DNA from: Thermocladium sp. UBA166
GTDB lineage: Archaea; Thermoproteota; Thermoprotei; Thermoproteales; Thermocladiaceae
Assembly (NCBI GenBank): GCA_002508315.1
Contig: DAHE01000043.1
Coordinates: forward strand, 15,626-79,625
DNA: 64,000 bases
Reading direction: 5' to 3'
Shown: positions 8,964-17,972 of the stretch, in pieces
How the letters are laid out: each line of letters begins with the position of its first letter
How positions within the stretch are numbered: position 1 is the first letter of the stretch
The notes under the pieces: model-generated
Told to the model about the DNA's origin: nothing
The model's input: the letters and a program-made list of their open reading frames with translations, nothing else
The model's database searches: none
Translations under genes and position numbers: made by a program

Positions 8964-9410
8964 TTAGTATTTATCCATCAATTTAAGTAGAACGGTTTGC
9001 CGCGAGCAATCATTGCTTCTCAGCCGGGTGGCCGAACCGATTAATCTATCCCCGCCTAAATGGATCTCGACGCGTTCTCTGGATAGCGCGGCTATAGTTA
9101 TGACGTTGTGGCCAAGCGGCGAGGCTTTCTCTATGGCCTCGCTTATCTGGAGCGTGCATTGGCTCAGCGCCAGAGCCTCCATGTTTGGGTCCTTGGCGAA
9201 CGCGCTTCCATCTGCTTTGGATCTAAGCGCGAAGTATAGGTAATAAAGCATGTCCACGTCCCTCGGCGCGGCCGATGCGTTCATTACTACGTATACGTCG
9301 GCCTTCACGGACTCCATTATCCGTTTCACGTCGTCGTTCGTGGCATCGCCGTCGAGGACTATAGTAATTACTTGAAAGTCAAGCGGGCCCAGATCTGTAT
9401 TTATCATCAT
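8964..9410 (-). CDS. Cgi121/TPRKB-like KEOPS subunit (probable)
   Basis: A 148-residue protein resembling Cgi121, the KEOPS subunit that binds the tRNA CCA end during t6A modification. Supporting segments are DVYVVMNASAAPRDVDMLYY, the mid-protein ALALSQCTLQISEAIEKASP (compare the family pattern of a short strand then QI-x-x-AIEK), and ALRSKADGSAFAKD. The assignment rests on pattern and length only. The gene starts 2 nt after the moaD-like stop and so belongs to the same transcript. Confidence 0.5.
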   Translation of the reverse strand: MMINTDLGPLDFQVITIVLDGDATNDDVKRIMESVKADVYVVMNASAAPRDVDMLYYLYFALRSKADGSAFAKDPNMEALALSQCTLQISEAIEKASPLGHNVITIAALSRERVEIHLGGDRLIGSATRLRSNDCSRQTVLLKLMDKY

Positions 9411-9412
9411 TG

Positions 9413-9703
9413 TTAACCGCCATGTATGTATGATAGGAACAATACTGTGTCTCCATCCTTGAGAGGCGTTGCCAAGTCCTTTAACAGCCTGACATCCACA
9501 TCGTTTACGGCTATGTATATGTCAGGCATCAATTCCTTTCCACTCATTAACCTAGATAACAGCTTGGGATTGCTTGAGCCCAGCTTTGCTATTAAGTCCT
9601 TAATTGATGAACCGCATGGCATCTCAATATCGATTTCGTTATCCCCAGCGAATATTTTTAGCACGCCGGCGAACCTCAGTTTAATTCTGACCCCACACTC
9701 CAT
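9413..9703 (-). CDS. Ubiquitin-like MoaD/ThiS-family protein
   Basis: A 96-residue beta-grasp protein ending in HGG. The C-terminal di-glycine is the adenylation/thiocarboxylation site in MoaD, ThiS and the archaeal SAMP/Urm-type proteins. The region PDIYIAVNDVDVRLL then LKDGDTVLFLSYIHGG matches the MoaD tail. It may serve in molybdopterin synthesis, in tRNA thiolation or in protein tagging; sequence alone does not decide. ATG at 9703 is 27 nt from the centre of a palindromic TATA box shared with the divergent alkyltransferase gene. Confidence 0.68.
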   Translation of the reverse strand: MECGVRIKLRFAGVLKIFAGDNEIDIEMPCGSSIKDLIAKLGSSNPKLLSRLMSGKELMPDIYIAVNDVDVRLLKDLATPLKDGDTVLFLSYIHGG

Positions 9704-9723
9704 GTTTTTGGTGTCAGGCAAAA

Positions 9724-9737
9724 TGATTTATAAATCA
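9724..9737. promoter_or_regulatory. Perfectly palindromic TATA box shared by moaD-like and ogt
   Basis: The 14-mer TGATTTATAAATCA is its own reverse complement. Its centre is 27.5 nt from the minus-strand ATG (9703) and 28.5 nt from the plus-strand GTG (9759), so one box can position leaderless transcripts on both sides. Confidence 0.6.
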
Positions 9738-9758
9738 GTTACTATCAGTTGGTCAACT

Positions 9759-10301
9759 GTGGTAAAGCGATGCATTAATGAAGCCTTGGATGGGCTCGGC
9801 CACTCGCTGCAGTTGTGCAGGAATGGTAATGGCAAGATAGTCAGCGCCAGGTTCGTCAGGGAGGTCTCCAAGCATAGGTTCGAGCAGCCTAGCGTTGTGG
9901 AGGTGTTGAGCATGATAGAGATACCTGCCAACATGTTGGGGTTATTGATGATAGCGCTGCTCGCCATTCCTAGGGGAAAGGTAACATCATACGCGGCAAT
10001 GGGTAAGCTCCTAGGCATAAGCCCTAGATTGGTGGGGTTGCTTCTCTCTAAGAACCCGATTCCAGTGCTGGTGCCGTGCCATAGGGTGATTCAATCGGAT
10101 GGGAACATAGGGGGGTACTCAATACATAATCCAGCTATAAGTAATGCAGTGAATATAAAGAGAAAGCTATTGGAGATGGAGGGCATAATATTCATTAACG
10201 ACAAAGTGCCCAAGAGATTCTTCATTGATTACAGGGAACACGAGAGGATGTTCTATGAATTGTATAATGTTTACGTCAATCAAATGAAGACCAGGAGCTG
10301 A
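9759..10301 (+). CDS. ogt: Methylated-DNA--protein-cysteine methyltransferase
   Basis: A suicide DNA-repair protein removing alkyl groups from O6-guanine. The active-site motif PVLVPCHRVI is intact with its nucleophilic cysteine, preceded by the helix-turn-helix segment IPRGKVTSYAAMGKLLGISP. The protein is about 180 residues if it begins at GTG 9759, which is preferred because the upstream in-frame ATG (9723) overlaps the TATA box itself. A C-terminal extension after GGYSIHNP runs about 55 residues. Confidence 0.83.
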   Translation: MVKRCINEALDGLGHSLQLCRNGNGKIVSARFVREVSKHRFEQPSVVEVLSMIEIPANMLGLLMIALLAIPRGKVTSYAAMGKLLGISPRLVGLLLSKNPIPVLVPCHRVIQSDGNIGGYSIHNPAISNAVNIKRKLLEMEGIIFINDKVPKRFFIDYREHERMFYELYNVYVNQMKTRS

Positions 10302-10339
10302 TAATTGCCGGAATTATCGCCGCAAATCGAATTGGCGGG

Positions 10340-13300
10340 TCACTCTGGCTTGTGCTCCTCTATGAAATCGGATAACTCCAGCTTGGGGTATATTCCTAGG
10401 CTTATCAATTCCTGCAGCATCAACTTAAATGCGTACGGCACCACTATCTTCGATATATTGCTCTTATTGCCGTGTATGGGGCATACAGGGCGACCCTTGT
10501 GGTAATCGTACCAAGCTATCATCCCGCAATCCTCGCATACATACATTGTGTACTTATCGCTTGATTCCACTAATCTCTCGTGAAGCAGAGCGGATGCGCC
10601 GTGTGCGATCAGCACGTCTCTCTCCATTTCGCCGAGCCTCAATCCCCCCTCCCTGGATCTTCCCTCAGTGGGTTGCCTGGTCAGTATCTGGACGGGGCCG
10701 GTCGACCTAGTATGTATCTTGTCGGCAACCATGTGGTGCAGCTTCTGGTAGTAAATGACCCCAACGAATATATCTGCCACTAGCTTCTCCCCTGTTATGC
10801 CGCTGTACATTACCTCCTTGCCGGACCACCTGAAGCCAAGCCTTATCAATGCATCGCGCAGCGTCTTCTCGTCTACCCCCTCAAATGGAGTGGCATCCAC
10901 TAACTGACCAGTCATTGATGATACCTTGCCCGCTATAGCCTCCATTAATTGCGCAATAGTCATTCTACTAGGCATGCCGTGCGGATTAATTATTATGTCC
11001 GGCACTATTCCGCTCTCAGTGAACGGCATATCCTCCATGGGCAATACCATGCCTACCACCCCCTTCTGGCCGTGCCTACTAGCGAATTTATCGCCCAGCT
11101 CCGGCTTGCGTATTTCCCTGACCTTTACCTTTATCAACTTATAGCCCTCGCTGTTCTCGGTTATTAGTATCCTATCCACTATGCCCCTCTCTCCCCTCCT
11201 CACCGTTATGGAGGAATCTCGCCGCTCCTTCTTAAGAGTCTCCTCGGCGAAGGCGCCGTAGAACCTCGGTGGGCTGGTCTTCCCTATCAACACCTCATTG
11301 CTCGACACCAGCACCTCGGGTATTATGATGCCGTCCTCATCCAGGTGCGAGTACACGTCCGCGCCCTTATACCCCCTTGTGCTTTGGGATGGTATTTCTA
11401 TTTTATCCGTCTCCCCGCCGGAATACCTTATCTCCTCCGTCTCATATGTTCTATAAAATATGCTTCTGAACATCCCCCTCTCTATCGATGCCTTATTTAT
11501 TATTACGGCGTCCTCCATGTTATAACCAGTATATGATATCAACGCGACCACCGCGTTCTGGCCGGAGGGCCTTTTGCTGTAGCCGACCAGCTCGGCCCCC
11601 CTAGTGGTCACCAGCGGTCGCTCCGGATATAGAAGTAAGTGGCCCCTAGAGTCCATTCTATATCTAAAATTCGAGGCGGGCATGCCTAGGGATTGCTTTG
11701 CCATGGCGGCCTCATATATGTTCCTCGGCGATTGATTGTGCTCTGAGAACGGTATAATGGATGCGATTGCCCCCAACATAACGGATGGGTATATCTCCAT
11801 GTGAGTGAACTTGCTTAGATCCTCTCCAGGCTCTATCGCTATCAATGCATTCTCCTCCTCGTCGGCGTCTAGGTACTCTATTATGCCGTTCTTCTCCAAA
11901 TCGCTCCACGTCCACGTCCCCTTCCTCAAGTTATCAATATGCTCCGGCTTCAGCCTGAGCTTGCCTCCCTCTATCACTAGGAGCGGGCGCCTTAACCTGC
12001 CCGAATCGCAGTTCACCCTGACTTCCTTCAATTCATCTATGTAGGCCACGTTTATTTCCTTGCTTATCTCATTTCTCCGCCGCATCTCCCTTAGCTTTGA
12101 CACCAATTGTCTTGGGTCTTCATGTATCCCTATCAATCTACCGTTGAGTAAAACCTCGTTGCCCTTCATGCCGTTTCTTCTCGCTGTAAGTATGTCCACG
12201 ACGCCCATTTCGTAGAGCATGTCCTCGACGTCCTTCTCATCAACCCCAACGGTCGCTGATGCTAGGAGCGCCATGTTCTTCACCAATCCACAGTTGGCGC
12301 CCTCGGGCGTCTCCACCGCGCATAGCCTGCCCCATTGGGTGGGATGAAGATCCCTGGCCTCGAAGTGGGGCTGTCCTCTTCCCAGTGATGACAAAACCCT
12401 GCGCAGGTGGCTTATTGTGGATAGATAGTTGGTTCTGTCCAGCATCTGCGTCACTCCGGTTCTATTTCCAACCCAGTTGCCCGTGGATAGGGCATGCCTT
12501 ATCCTCTCCGTCATTATGTCGGCTCTTACTATTGTGGCCAGGTTAGGTATCTTGCCCCTAGCGTAGTACTTCTCCAGTTGACTTCTTAAGTCCTGCATGA
12601 ATTGGTTAAACACGGTCTTGAATAATTGCGACATTAGGTCGCCGACCAGCCTTACCCTCTTGTTGGCCATGTGGTCCTTATCGTCCGGCTTCCTCCTACC
12701 CAGGTAAAGCTCGACCACCCCCTTTATTGCTTGTCCTAGGAGGAGCGCCTTCTTCATTCTTACCTCGGGATCCGGGGCAGTGCCTAGGTGGGGCAGGAAA
12801 TACTTGTCCAGGGTCGACAATGCTCTTTCAATTCTTATTTCCCTCAACTGGCCTATGGCTATCTTGCCCCCTATGTAATCCCTTGCATCGTCTATTGTAG
12901 CGGCAACTTGGCTTGACCTCTCGAGGGATGCCATCAATTCGTTCTGTATATCGGGATCATCGCTTATCGCCGTAACTATGTCTTGATCAGTCTCCATGCC
13001 GAGCGCCTTCATTACTATTGGGAATGGCAATTTTATGGACAATCCAACCGATTGAACATATATGACGCCGTCCCTATGTAATTCCACCGTGGCCTTGGTC
13101 CTATAGCCGGGCCCTATCGATACTATCGTGGCCATATATACCCGTGTGCCGCCCCTTTGGTCTATTTCGTAGATGGGCTTATTGAGGGATAGGTCTTCCT
13201 GCGCCACCACAACTCTCTCGCTTCCGTTTATTATGAAGTAGCCGCCAGGGTCATCTGGATCCTCAAGCTTTTTGGGCAGGTCGTTTTGCTTCAATCCCAT

Positions 13301-13738
13301 TAGGTTACAATACCTGGATTTCACCATGATGGGCATGTCGCCTATGTACACCCTCTCGCTTGGATACTCCTCGCCATTCACCACCAAGGTCATTCGCATG
13401 TACATCGGAGCGGCGTACGTGGTGTTTCTCATCCTTGCCTCCATGGGATAGATAATACTTTCTATTCCATCTGACTCCTTAATTCTAGGCCTGCCTATTT
13501 CCACTTTATCCACTATAAGGGAGATGCCCTTGACATTCATCTCGGCGCTTCCCATCTCCTTAACCATTTTCTGCAGCTTATTGTCCAGGAAATCATTAAA
13601 GGAATCCATTTGATGCCTAACCAATCCATTCTCCCTTATATAGGACTCCACTATGGTCCATCTATCGTTGGTGGAGGGGAAAAGCCCCACATCATCGGCC
13701 TTAGTCAGGTATGGAAGTGCTAGCGATCCCTTCTTCAT
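10340..13738 (-). CDS. rpoB: DNA-directed RNA polymerase subunit B
   Basis: The complete second-largest RNA polymerase subunit in one piece (about 1132 residues), as in crenarchaea rather than the split B'/B'' of many euryarchaea. Landmarks are KSRYCNLMGLKQNDLPKKLE, HPTQWGRLCAVETPEGANCG in the fork region, GYNMEDAVIINKAS, the hybrid-binding GDKFASRHGQKGVVGMVLP, GGLRLGEMERDVLIAHGAS, and the C-terminal zinc clamp VCEDCGMIAWYDYH with VCPIHG. A TTG at 13747 overlaps the rpoH stop; the ATG at 13738 is the conventional alternative. The rpoA genes that usually follow are not downstream here. Confidence 0.96.
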   Translation of the reverse strand: MKKGSLALPYLTKADDVGLFPSTNDRWTIVESYIRENGLVRHQMDSFNDFLDNKLQKMVKEMGSAEMNVKGISLIVDKVEIGRPRIKESDGIESIIYPMEARMRNTTYAAPMYMRMTLVVNGEEYPSERVYIGDMPIMVKSRYCNLMGLKQNDLPKKLEDPDDPGGYFIINGSERVVVAQEDLSLNKPIYEIDQRGGTRVYMATIVSIGPGYRTKATVELHRDGVIYVQSVGLSIKLPFPIVMKALGMETDQDIVTAISDDPDIQNELMASLERSSQVAATIDDARDYIGGKIAIGQLREIRIERALSTLDKYFLPHLGTAPDPEVRMKKALLLGQAIKGVVELYLGRRKPDDKDHMANKRVRLVGDLMSQLFKTVFNQFMQDLRSQLEKYYARGKIPNLATIVRADIMTERIRHALSTGNWVGNRTGVTQMLDRTNYLSTISHLRRVLSSLGRGQPHFEARDLHPTQWGRLCAVETPEGANCGLVKNMALLASATVGVDEKDVEDMLYEMGVVDILTARRNGMKGNEVLLNGRLIGIHEDPRQLVSKLREMRRRNEISKEINVAYIDELKEVRVNCDSGRLRRPLLVIEGGKLRLKPEHIDNLRKGTWTWSDLEKNGIIEYLDADEEENALIAIEPGEDLSKFTHMEIYPSVMLGAIASIIPFSEHNQSPRNIYEAAMAKQSLGMPASNFRYRMDSRGHLLLYPERPLVTTRGAELVGYSKRPSGQNAVVALISYTGYNMEDAVIINKASIERGMFRSIFYRTYETEEIRYSGGETDKIEIPSQSTRGYKGADVYSHLDEDGIIIPEVLVSSNEVLIGKTSPPRFYGAFAEETLKKERRDSSITVRRGERGIVDRILITENSEGYKLIKVKVREIRKPELGDKFASRHGQKGVVGMVLPMEDMPFTESGIVPDIIINPHGMPSRMTIAQLMEAIAGKVSSMTGQLVDATPFEGVDEKTLRDALIRLGFRWSGKEVMYSGITGEKLVADIFVGVIYYQKLHHMVADKIHTRSTGPVQILTRQPTEGRSREGGLRLGEMERDVLIAHGASALLHERLVESSDKYTMYVCEDCGMIAWYDYHKGRPVCPIHGNKSNISKIVVPYAFKLMLQELISLGIYPKLELSDFIEEHKPE

Positions 13739-13743
13739 GCGGG

Positions 13744-14019
13744 TCAACCCGACACCACTATTCTGTAGAATATTATTTCCCCAGCCGTGGGGGATTTCCT
13801 ATATATCCTAACAACGCTCCCCGGCTTCGCTCCTAGGGCCTTTATGAGGGGATCTTGTGCCCTTATCCACGGCAATTGCCAAGGTGCAACGTTCAGCTTC
13901 TTCAGTATAGCCTTAGCCTCATCCATTGAAACGAGCTCCGCCTTGGGCACTAATTCATGATCCAAGGCCCGCCGGGCAATCAATTCATCTTTTTTTCTCC
14001 TCGAACGATGGGACGACAT
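13744..14019 (-). CDS. rpoH: DNA-directed RNA polymerase subunit H
   Basis: A 91-residue homologue of the C-terminal domain of eukaryotic RPB5. The family core [20 protein letters not shown], then [20 protein letters not shown] and [13 protein letters not shown] is clear. It directly precedes rpoB with a 4-base overlap of the possible TTG start. A TATA-like GATTTATTAA box near 14046-14056 is positioned for a start near the ATG. Confidence 0.93.
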   Translation of the reverse strand: MSSHRSRRKKDELIARRALDHELVPKAELVSMDEAKAILKKLNVAPWQLPWIRAQDPLIKALGAKPGSVVRIYRKSPTAGEIIFYRIVVSG

Positions 14020-14148
14020 TATACTCCATTACGATAGAATACCGTTAATAAATCTTTTCCAGACGATCCACGATTCTTTTGCGGCTTCATTCATCATTGA
14101 TTCCCATCATGCATCAACTATTAATATGCATTTGAATTGATTATCGAC

Positions 14149-14919
14149 ATGATAAGGCCAAGTGCCAAGGTTCTTGCCTTCACCAGTGGATCCAAAGGCG
14201 GGGTCGGCAAGAGCACCATAGTGGCCAACGCGGCTGCAATAATAGATGCCCCGGTGGCGGTGGTGGACTTGGGCTTCGACGGGAATAACACTGTTAGCAA
14301 GTTGCATGGAATAGACGATAATGACGACGGCATCTTGAACTACTTGGCGACGGGCGCCAAGCTTAAGATACATGAATCGAAGGAGCATAAGAACGTCTCA
14401 ATAATCCCGCCGGGCGACCTTGACTATAGATATTTCCTCCTCTTCAGCGCCAATAGGTATGCCGTGGCGGCCAGATTCGAGAGATTAATAATCGACCTTT
14501 CAAGAAATGGAGTAAAGCTTGTGCTGGTCGACTTCCCGGCAAACATGGATAAGTCGATACATCATACACTGATAGCCTTCTCCGACATAGTTAACCTAAT
14601 AATGGAACCCAGCGAATCATCGATAGACTCCCTGACCAAATTGTATAAGGAAGTGATGGGCTTCTACGATGGATATGGCGTCATAAATACTATCGTCAAT
14701 ATGATAGCGGTGGATAACGATCCATTAGCTGACTATTCCAGGAAGTACGTTAATAACGGAGAGGCGATGAGGATACCGTTTGATCATTATGCCAGATATT
14801 ATACAAATAACGGCGCATTGGCGATTCACTACAGGACTGATGGCTTTACGTCAGCCATAACCAGCGTCGTCAAGCAAGTATCGAAGCAGGCGGAGCAGTT
14901 GATGGGGGTGAGGTTATGA
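14149..14919 (+). CDS. ParA/MinD-type ATPase leading the DNA-exchange operon
   Basis: A 256-residue P-loop ATPase with the deviant Walker A motif SKGGVGKST near residues 18-26, the ParA/MinD/Soj signature with the extra lysine. Walker A' is VAVVDLGFDGNNT and Walker B is VKLVLVDFPANMD. The ATG at 14149 lies 26 nt from a TTAATATG box, suggesting a leaderless transcript. Its stop overlaps the next start (ATGA), and the following genes are packed all the way to the HerA-like ATPase, so it is the first gene of the putative Ted operon. It might position the transfer apparatus or segregate DNA; that is inference. Confidence 0.72.
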   Translation: MIRPSAKVLAFTSGSKGGVGKSTIVANAAAIIDAPVAVVDLGFDGNNTVSKLHGIDDNDDGILNYLATGAKLKIHESKEHKNVSIIPPGDLDYRYFLLFSANRYAVAARFERLIIDLSRNGVKLVLVDFPANMDKSIHHTLIAFSDIVNLIMEPSESSIDSLTKLYKEVMGFYDGYGVINTIVNMIAVDNDPLADYSRKYVNNGEAMRIPFDHYARYYTNNGALAIHYRTDGFTSAITSVVKQVSKQAEQLMGVRL

Positions 14920-15188
14920 TTTCCAACAAGCAGGAGAGATTGAATAGATTGGGCGATGTATTGGGCGATGAAGTGAAGGAGTCCAGCAAGGAAAAAGGCC
15001 AGGACAGTAAGGTCAGGAGAGCCATGAGGTTGACAAGGGACCTAATAGAGCTGCTGGGAGATGATGAATTGACGAAGAAGATACTCTCCAAGATAACGGC
15101 AGATGACATAGTGGGGGAGGTGAGGCAAATCGATCCAGAGCTGGCGAGCTTCCTGCAGGTTTGGTTATCGATTAGGTGTCCCCAGTGA
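14916..15188 (+). CDS. Small charged helical protein, DNA-exchange operon
   Basis: A 90-residue acidic/basic protein with no membrane segment and no motif I recognise. It is predicted mostly helical (LTRDLIELLGDDELTKKILS and following). Its start overlaps the parA stop and its stop overlaps the next GTG, so translation is probably coupled. Small helical partners of ParA proteins are common, and this could be one, but that is conjecture from position only. Confidence 0.6.
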   Translation: MISNKQERLNRLGDVLGDEVKESSKEKGQDSKVRRAMRLTRDLIELLGDDELTKKILSKITADDIVGEVRQIDPELASFLQVWLSIRCPQ

Positions 15189-15694
15189 ATGAGCGGAAAT
15201 TGGACGAGCTTAATGAAAGAATGAGACGAGACCTGAGCAGTATATCCATGAAACGCATGGATAAAGTAAGGAAGGTCGCGGCCTTCAGACGAAATTACGA
15301 GAAGAGCATGGCGAAGAAATGCGGTAAGCTGCGTGAGCAATGCCTTAAAATGCTACGTGATGTCTTGAATGGCTATGATGCGAGCGATGTGAATGCATTG
15401 CTAAGCAAGGGTAACGCGGCGATCATTGCCTTTTTTCTGTGGAGAAGGGATGAAATTGCATTGATGGATTATCTGAGCAATGGGAAGTACGATTCAAACG
15501 CGGTGAGGCAAGCGTATTTGGGCTTGGGAGCCAAGGAGTGGGATATAGATGAGGCATTGGGCGGCGGGAGGAAGAATGAAAAACTGATCATAATTAAGCT
15601 GCCCAGGAGGAAGCGTGTCGATGCAGAGAGGAAAAAAGACGACCTCCCCCAATTGACCACAATAGACGACCTACCGGATGATCTATTTAAGTAG
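15185..15694 (+). CDS. Unrecognised helical protein, DNA-exchange operon
   Basis: About 169 residues, rich in lysine and arginine, soluble, with a likely coiled coil at residues 1-60 (repeats of KL-DELNERMRRDL type). The C-terminus is an acidic tail, TTIDDLPDDLFK. The GTG at 15185 overlaps the preceding stop (GTGA); an in-frame GTG at 15176 is also possible. Lying between the ParA-like and HerA-like ATPases, it may link the two, but no function can be assigned. Confidence 0.58.
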   Translation: MNERKLDELNERMRRDLSSISMKRMDKVRKVAAFRRNYEKSMAKKCGKLREQCLKMLRDVLNGYDASDVNALLSKGNAAIIAFFLWRRDEIALMDYLSNGKYDSNAVRQAYLGLGAKEWDIDEALGGGRKNEKLIIIKLPRRKRVDAERKKDDLPQLTTIDDLPDDLFK

Positions 15695-15701
15695 TTGGCC
15701 T

Positions 15702-17747
15702 ATGCATAATAGACTGAACTTGATACTGGCGTCCGTTATAGCAATACATGTAGTGGCCATGCTATATAGACCAATGATATTGGCGATTTTACCCCTATTG
15801 GCGGCAACGGGAAGTTACTCGCTACCCCTGTTGCTTGGTCTCTTCGATGGGAAGGCGATGCCGTTATCCACGATAAAGAATGACTATGTATACGACGTGG
15901 GCAGCGGCGTGATAAATGTGTTCTATTTTCTGGAGCCATTATTCAATTCAAGTAGAATGAGCGGGAAAAGCTATGCCGCGCTAATCACGGAATTGATTCA
16001 GAGGCTACAATTGGATGACAATGTCCTAGTTTCGTTCATTGTCATGGGAGGCAAGATCATGGTTCGCATAGGGTTGAAAATCGCTGTAGATGATATGGCA
16101 ATTGCGCGGGCCAGGTTCCTGTCGATTGAGAGGATATTGGGGGAGTACTTCGTGGTAAGGAAGCGATTGGATAATGCGGACTTGAGGGAATTTTACGGCA
16201 TGAGGGGTATAAAGTTAACTGTGAAGCATTCCGCATTGGTTGCAGCATCGTTGATGTACTTCGCCATATACGGCGTACCTGGACTATTGATGATTGCCTC
16301 GGTAGCATCATTCTTCATTTATGGCATATATAGAGGTAAGTGGGTGTCCTCTGATCTTCCTTTCAATTATGCGATGAAATCTAACGACAACGCGTTCAAG
16401 GATATAGACGACGACTCGCTGCGAGCGCTCTCCTTGGCTCGTAATGGAATTGATTCGTACTGCGTCATGTTTCAAGGAAACCCAGATCTTCAAAGCAAGG
16501 CTAGGAAAATGTATCATAAGGCAAATGAAGGAAATGTGGTTAGGGAGATGGGGAAGTACTACTTCGATGCGATCAAGTGGAGGAATGTAATAAATAGAAT
16601 TAACTCGGGCGAGTTACCTATAAAGCTGCTCGTCCTCTCCGCATCACCGATGGGCCCCGGATACACTCGCCGCTTGCCAGCCCCTTATCTATTCGCTAGG
16701 CCGGCGGAGTTCATGAGCGACGGCTTGAGCAGGGACCTCATGATATACTTACCGTTTAGGGCTGCAGAGGAGTCAGGCAGTGGCTCAATACGGATAGGCA
16801 GGGATAGGCAGGGCAATCCCATCAATGTGGACATGGATTTATTGCCTAACATGCATGGGCTCATAGTGGGACCCACCGGAATGGGGAAGACATGGACCAT
16901 GAAGACCCTCCTCGCTAGACTTATGTCGAGAAATATAATACCTATAGTGGTGGATCCCCACGGCGAGTACGCCAGCGTGAGGGGCATTAAGGAGATCGAC
17001 GTCACTAGGCAAATGATAAACATGTTCGATTTAGGCGGCGTTACAAGGACCGAGAGAATTAGCAGGATAGCTGAGGGCATTTCCCTCTCCTTCCAAGTCA
17101 ATTCAATTGGAGAGATAATAGAGGACTTGGAGCTGGCATACGCTGGAGGCGAGATCAAGGATAACAAGGATGGAATTAAGAGGCTGATGGCTGTGTCCCA
17201 GGACGCTAGGTTGATTAATGTGTATGAACGCATAGGCGAGGCGATAGAGGGATCCGAATCAACGGGGCTGGACGATATAGTATCGGCCCCAGCAGCAATA
17301 ACGTTCAGGGGAGTGGCGGCTAGCCCCGACGTAACTAGGTTCCTTATGCTGCAGTGGATCGACCATATATATGGTTATATATTGAGCAGAAACGCGGGGA
17401 GAAGGAGATTATTGGTGATAGATGAAGCGTACTACGTCCTGTCCAATAGGTTGATGGAGCTTTACGTGAGGGGAACCAGGAAGTTCGGCCTGGGCATTTT
17501 CCTTATAACGCAGGAACTGGGTGATATATCGCCTGAGGCGGTCCAGAATATTCCATTCAATATATTGCTAGCCGGCCCCGATCCCTACGTCGCCTCCATT
17601 GCATCCATTTATAACCTAAGCGAGGAGGACATTCGTTGGCTAACCCAGGCCCTGCCTCCCCAGACATTGGGTGGAGCAGCCAGGGCAATGCTGATCAGAG
17701 GTCCGTTAAAAGATCATGTAATGATAGACCTAGAGAAGAATCAATAG
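15702..17747 (+). CDS. tedB: HerA/VirB4-family membrane ATPase (TedB/CedB-like)
   Basis: A 681-residue ATPase with N-terminal hydrophobic helices (about residues 5-50) and a second hydrophobic pair (about 175-205), then a HerA/VirB4 motor domain. Walker A is VGPTGMGKTWTMKTLL, followed by IIPIVVDPHGEYASV. Walker B is RRLLVIDEAYYVLS, and TQELGDISPEAVQNIPFNIL gives the downstream sensor. Membrane-anchored ATPases of this kind (CedB in Sulfolobales, TedB in Thermoproteales) drive DNA import between cells. It follows two small genes and precedes the pilin-like and channel-like genes. The ATG at 15702 lies 7 nt past the preceding stop; a GTG-type start at 15678 would overlap it. Confidence 0.72.
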   Translation: MHNRLNLILASVIAIHVVAMLYRPMILAILPLLAATGSYSLPLLLGLFDGKAMPLSTIKNDYVYDVGSGVINVFYFLEPLFNSSRMSGKSYAALITELIQRLQLDDNVLVSFIVMGGKIMVRIGLKIAVDDMAIARARFLSIERILGEYFVVRKRLDNADLREFYGMRGIKLTVKHSALVAASLMYFAIYGVPGLLMIASVASFFIYGIYRGKWVSSDLPFNYAMKSNDNAFKDIDDDSLRALSLARNGIDSYCVMFQGNPDLQSKARKMYHKANEGNVVREMGKYYFDAIKWRNVINRINSGELPIKLLVLSASPMGPGYTRRLPAPYLFARPAEFMSDGLSRDLMIYLPFRAAEESGSGSIRIGRDRQGNPINVDMDLLPNMHGLIVGPTGMGKTWTMKTLLARLMSRNIIPIVVDPHGEYASVRGIKEIDVTRQMINMFDLGGVTRTERISRIAEGISLSFQVNSIGEIIEDLELAYAGGEIKDNKDGIKRLMAVSQDARLINVYERIGEAIEGSESTGLDDIVSAPAAITFRGVAASPDVTRFLMLQWIDHIYGYILSRNAGRRRLLVIDEAYYVLSNRLMELYVRGTRKFGLGIFLITQELGDISPEAVQNIPFNILLAGPDPYVASIASIYNLSEEDIRWLTQALPPQTLGGAARAMLIRGPLKDHVMIDLEKNQ

Positions 17748-17972
17748 TTGTAGATCCCATGCTTTTAAGTTGCGCTAATCCACAAATTCAATTTACTAGT
17801 CAATCCATTACTTCCCTAATGGAATCGGATCAGCTTGGAAGCGATTGATCGGTCCTCCCTGTAAGGGAAACTTCTTCCTTGTGGGGAATGGCGTCTAGGG
17901 CGATGATTGATTCGGCCCTACAATGGTTCCCGTTCCACGAAAGGGTTAATACCGCTGTTCTGCCTTGATCCA
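17748..17972 (+). other. Leader region before the pilin-like gene
   Basis: This 225-nt gap inside the operon holds two TATA-like boxes. CTTTTAAG near 17763 would start a longer transcript, and GGTTAATACC near 17944-17953 is 26 nt before the pilin ATG. Short hairpins such as CCATTACTTCCCTAATGG and TCCCTGTAAGGGA are visible. The pilin and channel genes can therefore be transcribed apart from the ATPases. Confidence 0.4.

Noticed and set aside
9426..9758. Upstream extension of the alkyltransferase reading frame
   Set aside because: The extension is antisense to the MoaD-like gene and includes the TATA box; the protein family begins after 9759.
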